DNA from: Bdellovibrionaceae bacterium UBA6776
GTDB lineage: Bacteria; Bdellovibrionota; Bdellovibrionia; Bdellovibrionales; UBA1609
NCBI GenBank assembly: GCA_002453155.1
Contig: DKGG01000007.1
Location: 1-14,261, forward strand
Reading direction: 5' to 3'
DNA: 14,261 nucleotides
The position numbers and the translations under genes were made by a program. Under the pieces are notes generated by a model, which saw only the letters and a program-made list of their open reading frames with translations, was not told the DNA's origin and did no database searches. Of the stretch, positions 13,640 through 14,261 are shown one piece after another. Numbering within the stretch: position 1 is the first letter of the stretch; every line of letters begins with the position of its first letter.

Positions 13640-14188
13640 ATGGCAAAAAAATCCTCCTCTAAGAAAAAATCAAGCAGTGCAGCAAACCCCAAGGCTTCCG
13701 TGAAAGATGGGGCATCTTCCGGGTCGTCTTCCATGGCCACCAAGAATTTGTTGTTTCAAAAGGTTGCCATCTTTGTGGATGCCGAGAACATTGAGCTTTC
13801 TGGCTTAAAACACCATGAGGGGCGCACCGATTACCGAAAGATTTTGGATGAGGTGGGCGACCGAGAAATCATTCGCATTTTGTATTACAAGCCTGAATAC
13901 AAAGAGATCTCATCTGAGTTTCAAAATTTTTGGTTCAAGCTTGGGGGAGAGATCCGTCGCCCCACAAAGAATGCGGACACTTTTTTGGTGATCGATGCGG
14001 TCACCATGGCGGACAAGATTGATGTGGCAATTATTTTGGGTGGCGATAAGGATTTTCTTCCTTTGATGTGGTACCTGCGTTCCCGAGGCTGCAAGGTGGA
14101 GATTTGGTCGTGGCCCGAGTCCACTTCCCCAGAGGTCAAAGAAGCTGCTGATTACTATTTTCCCATCACCAAAGAATACACAATTTGA
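13640..14188 (+). CDS. NYN-domain (PIN-like, LabA/DUF88) putative ribonuclease
   Basis: Predicted metal-dependent nuclease of the NYN/PIN-like superfamily; bacterial members are thought to act on RNA. The 182-residue protein starts with about 36 residues rich in Lys, Ser and Ala that are probably disordered and could bind nucleic acid. The NYN fold follows. AIFVDAEN has Asp47 and Asn50, NADTFLVIDA has Asp113 and Asp119, and IILGGDKDFLPL has Asp136 and Asp138. These form the acidic cluster expected for two metals. The end GCKVEIWSWPES then KEAADYYFPI is common in the LabA-like group. I chose the ATG at 13640; a TTG at 13634 in frame would add only two residues. The ribosome site is weak. It is upstream of a tRNA gene; the target is unknown. 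Confidence 0.87.
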   Translation: MAKKSSSKKKSSSAANPKASVKDGASSGSSSMATKNLLFQKVAIFVDAENIELSGLKHHEGRTDYRKILDEVGDREIIRILYYKPEYKEISSEFQNFWFKLGGEIRRPTKNADTFLVIDAVTMADKIDVAIILGGDKDFLPLMWYLRSRGCKVEIWSWPESTSPEVKEAADYYFPITKEYTI

Positions 14189-14229
14189 CCTGCTGCGGGA
14201 TTGGTGGCAGTTTAGGAGTTCTTTTCGAG

Positions 14230-14261
<32 letters not shown>

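Noticed and set aside
14185..14216. TTGACC at the NYN stop as the -35 of a tRNA promoter
   Set aside because: The -10 position at 17 nt reads CAGTTT. The closest alternative, TTTAGG, is 20 nt away with three matches, so neither is persuasive.

Overview
The window is a dense, gene-rich stretch of chromosome with frequent strand switches, no plasmid or phage genes, and one small transposase-like gene at the left end. The gene set suggests a free-living or predatory Gram-negative bacterium: a lipid-anchored DUF2799-type protein, an exported di-haem cytochrome with a long non-haem segment, a soluble zinc-binding chemoreceptor and a lone RAYT. The overall style resembles Bdellovibrionota or former Deltaproteobacteria. 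That placement is inferred from protein style only, since no rRNA or complete marker gene is present.

Layout. 1-338 is non-coding with a short direct repeat at the extreme left. 339-797 (+) is a REP-associated tyrosine transposase. 798-1220 is a gene-free stretch holding a striking 90-nt nested palindrome. 1221-2387 (-) is a cysteine desulfurase, divergent from 2511-3704 (+), an acyl-CoA dehydrogenase with isovaleryl-CoA-dehydrogenase-type catalytic residues; a GC-rich palindrome and candidate promoters lie between them. 3821-4912 (+) is a soluble chemoreceptor with a C-terminal CZB zinc domain. It converges on 4881-6260 (-), an ABC1/UbiB-type atypical kinase. That kinase is divergent from 6316-7053 (+), a CinA-type COG1058 domain without its amidase half, which in turn overlaps tail-to-tail with 7025-8641 (-), a secreted di-haem cytochrome. 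8726-9601 (-) is a family-2 glycosyltransferase.

The right part begins with an operon on the plus strand: 9630-10637 is a eukaryotic-type S-adenosylmethionine decarboxylase, 10634-11521 is spermidine synthase (ATGA overlap), and 11506-12225 is a TrmH-family RNA 2'-O-methyltransferase (16-nt overlap). Together the first two make spermidine from putrescine, with decarboxylated SAM as the aminopropyl donor. 12222-12761 (-) is a DUF2799-like lipoprotein, 13052-13438 (+) is QueF of the queuosine pathway with a terminator that overlaps its stop codon, 13640-14188 (+) is a NYN-domain putative ribonuclease, and a tRNA gene begins at 14231 and runs off the window.

The most unusual items are the eukaryotic-type AdoMetDC in a bacterial polyamine/RNA-methylation operon, with its catalytic, self-processing and putrescine-site residues apparently intact, and the nested palindrome between the RAYT and the cysteine desulfurase. 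Three of the convergent gene pairs overlap within coding sequence, with no room for intergenic terminators.
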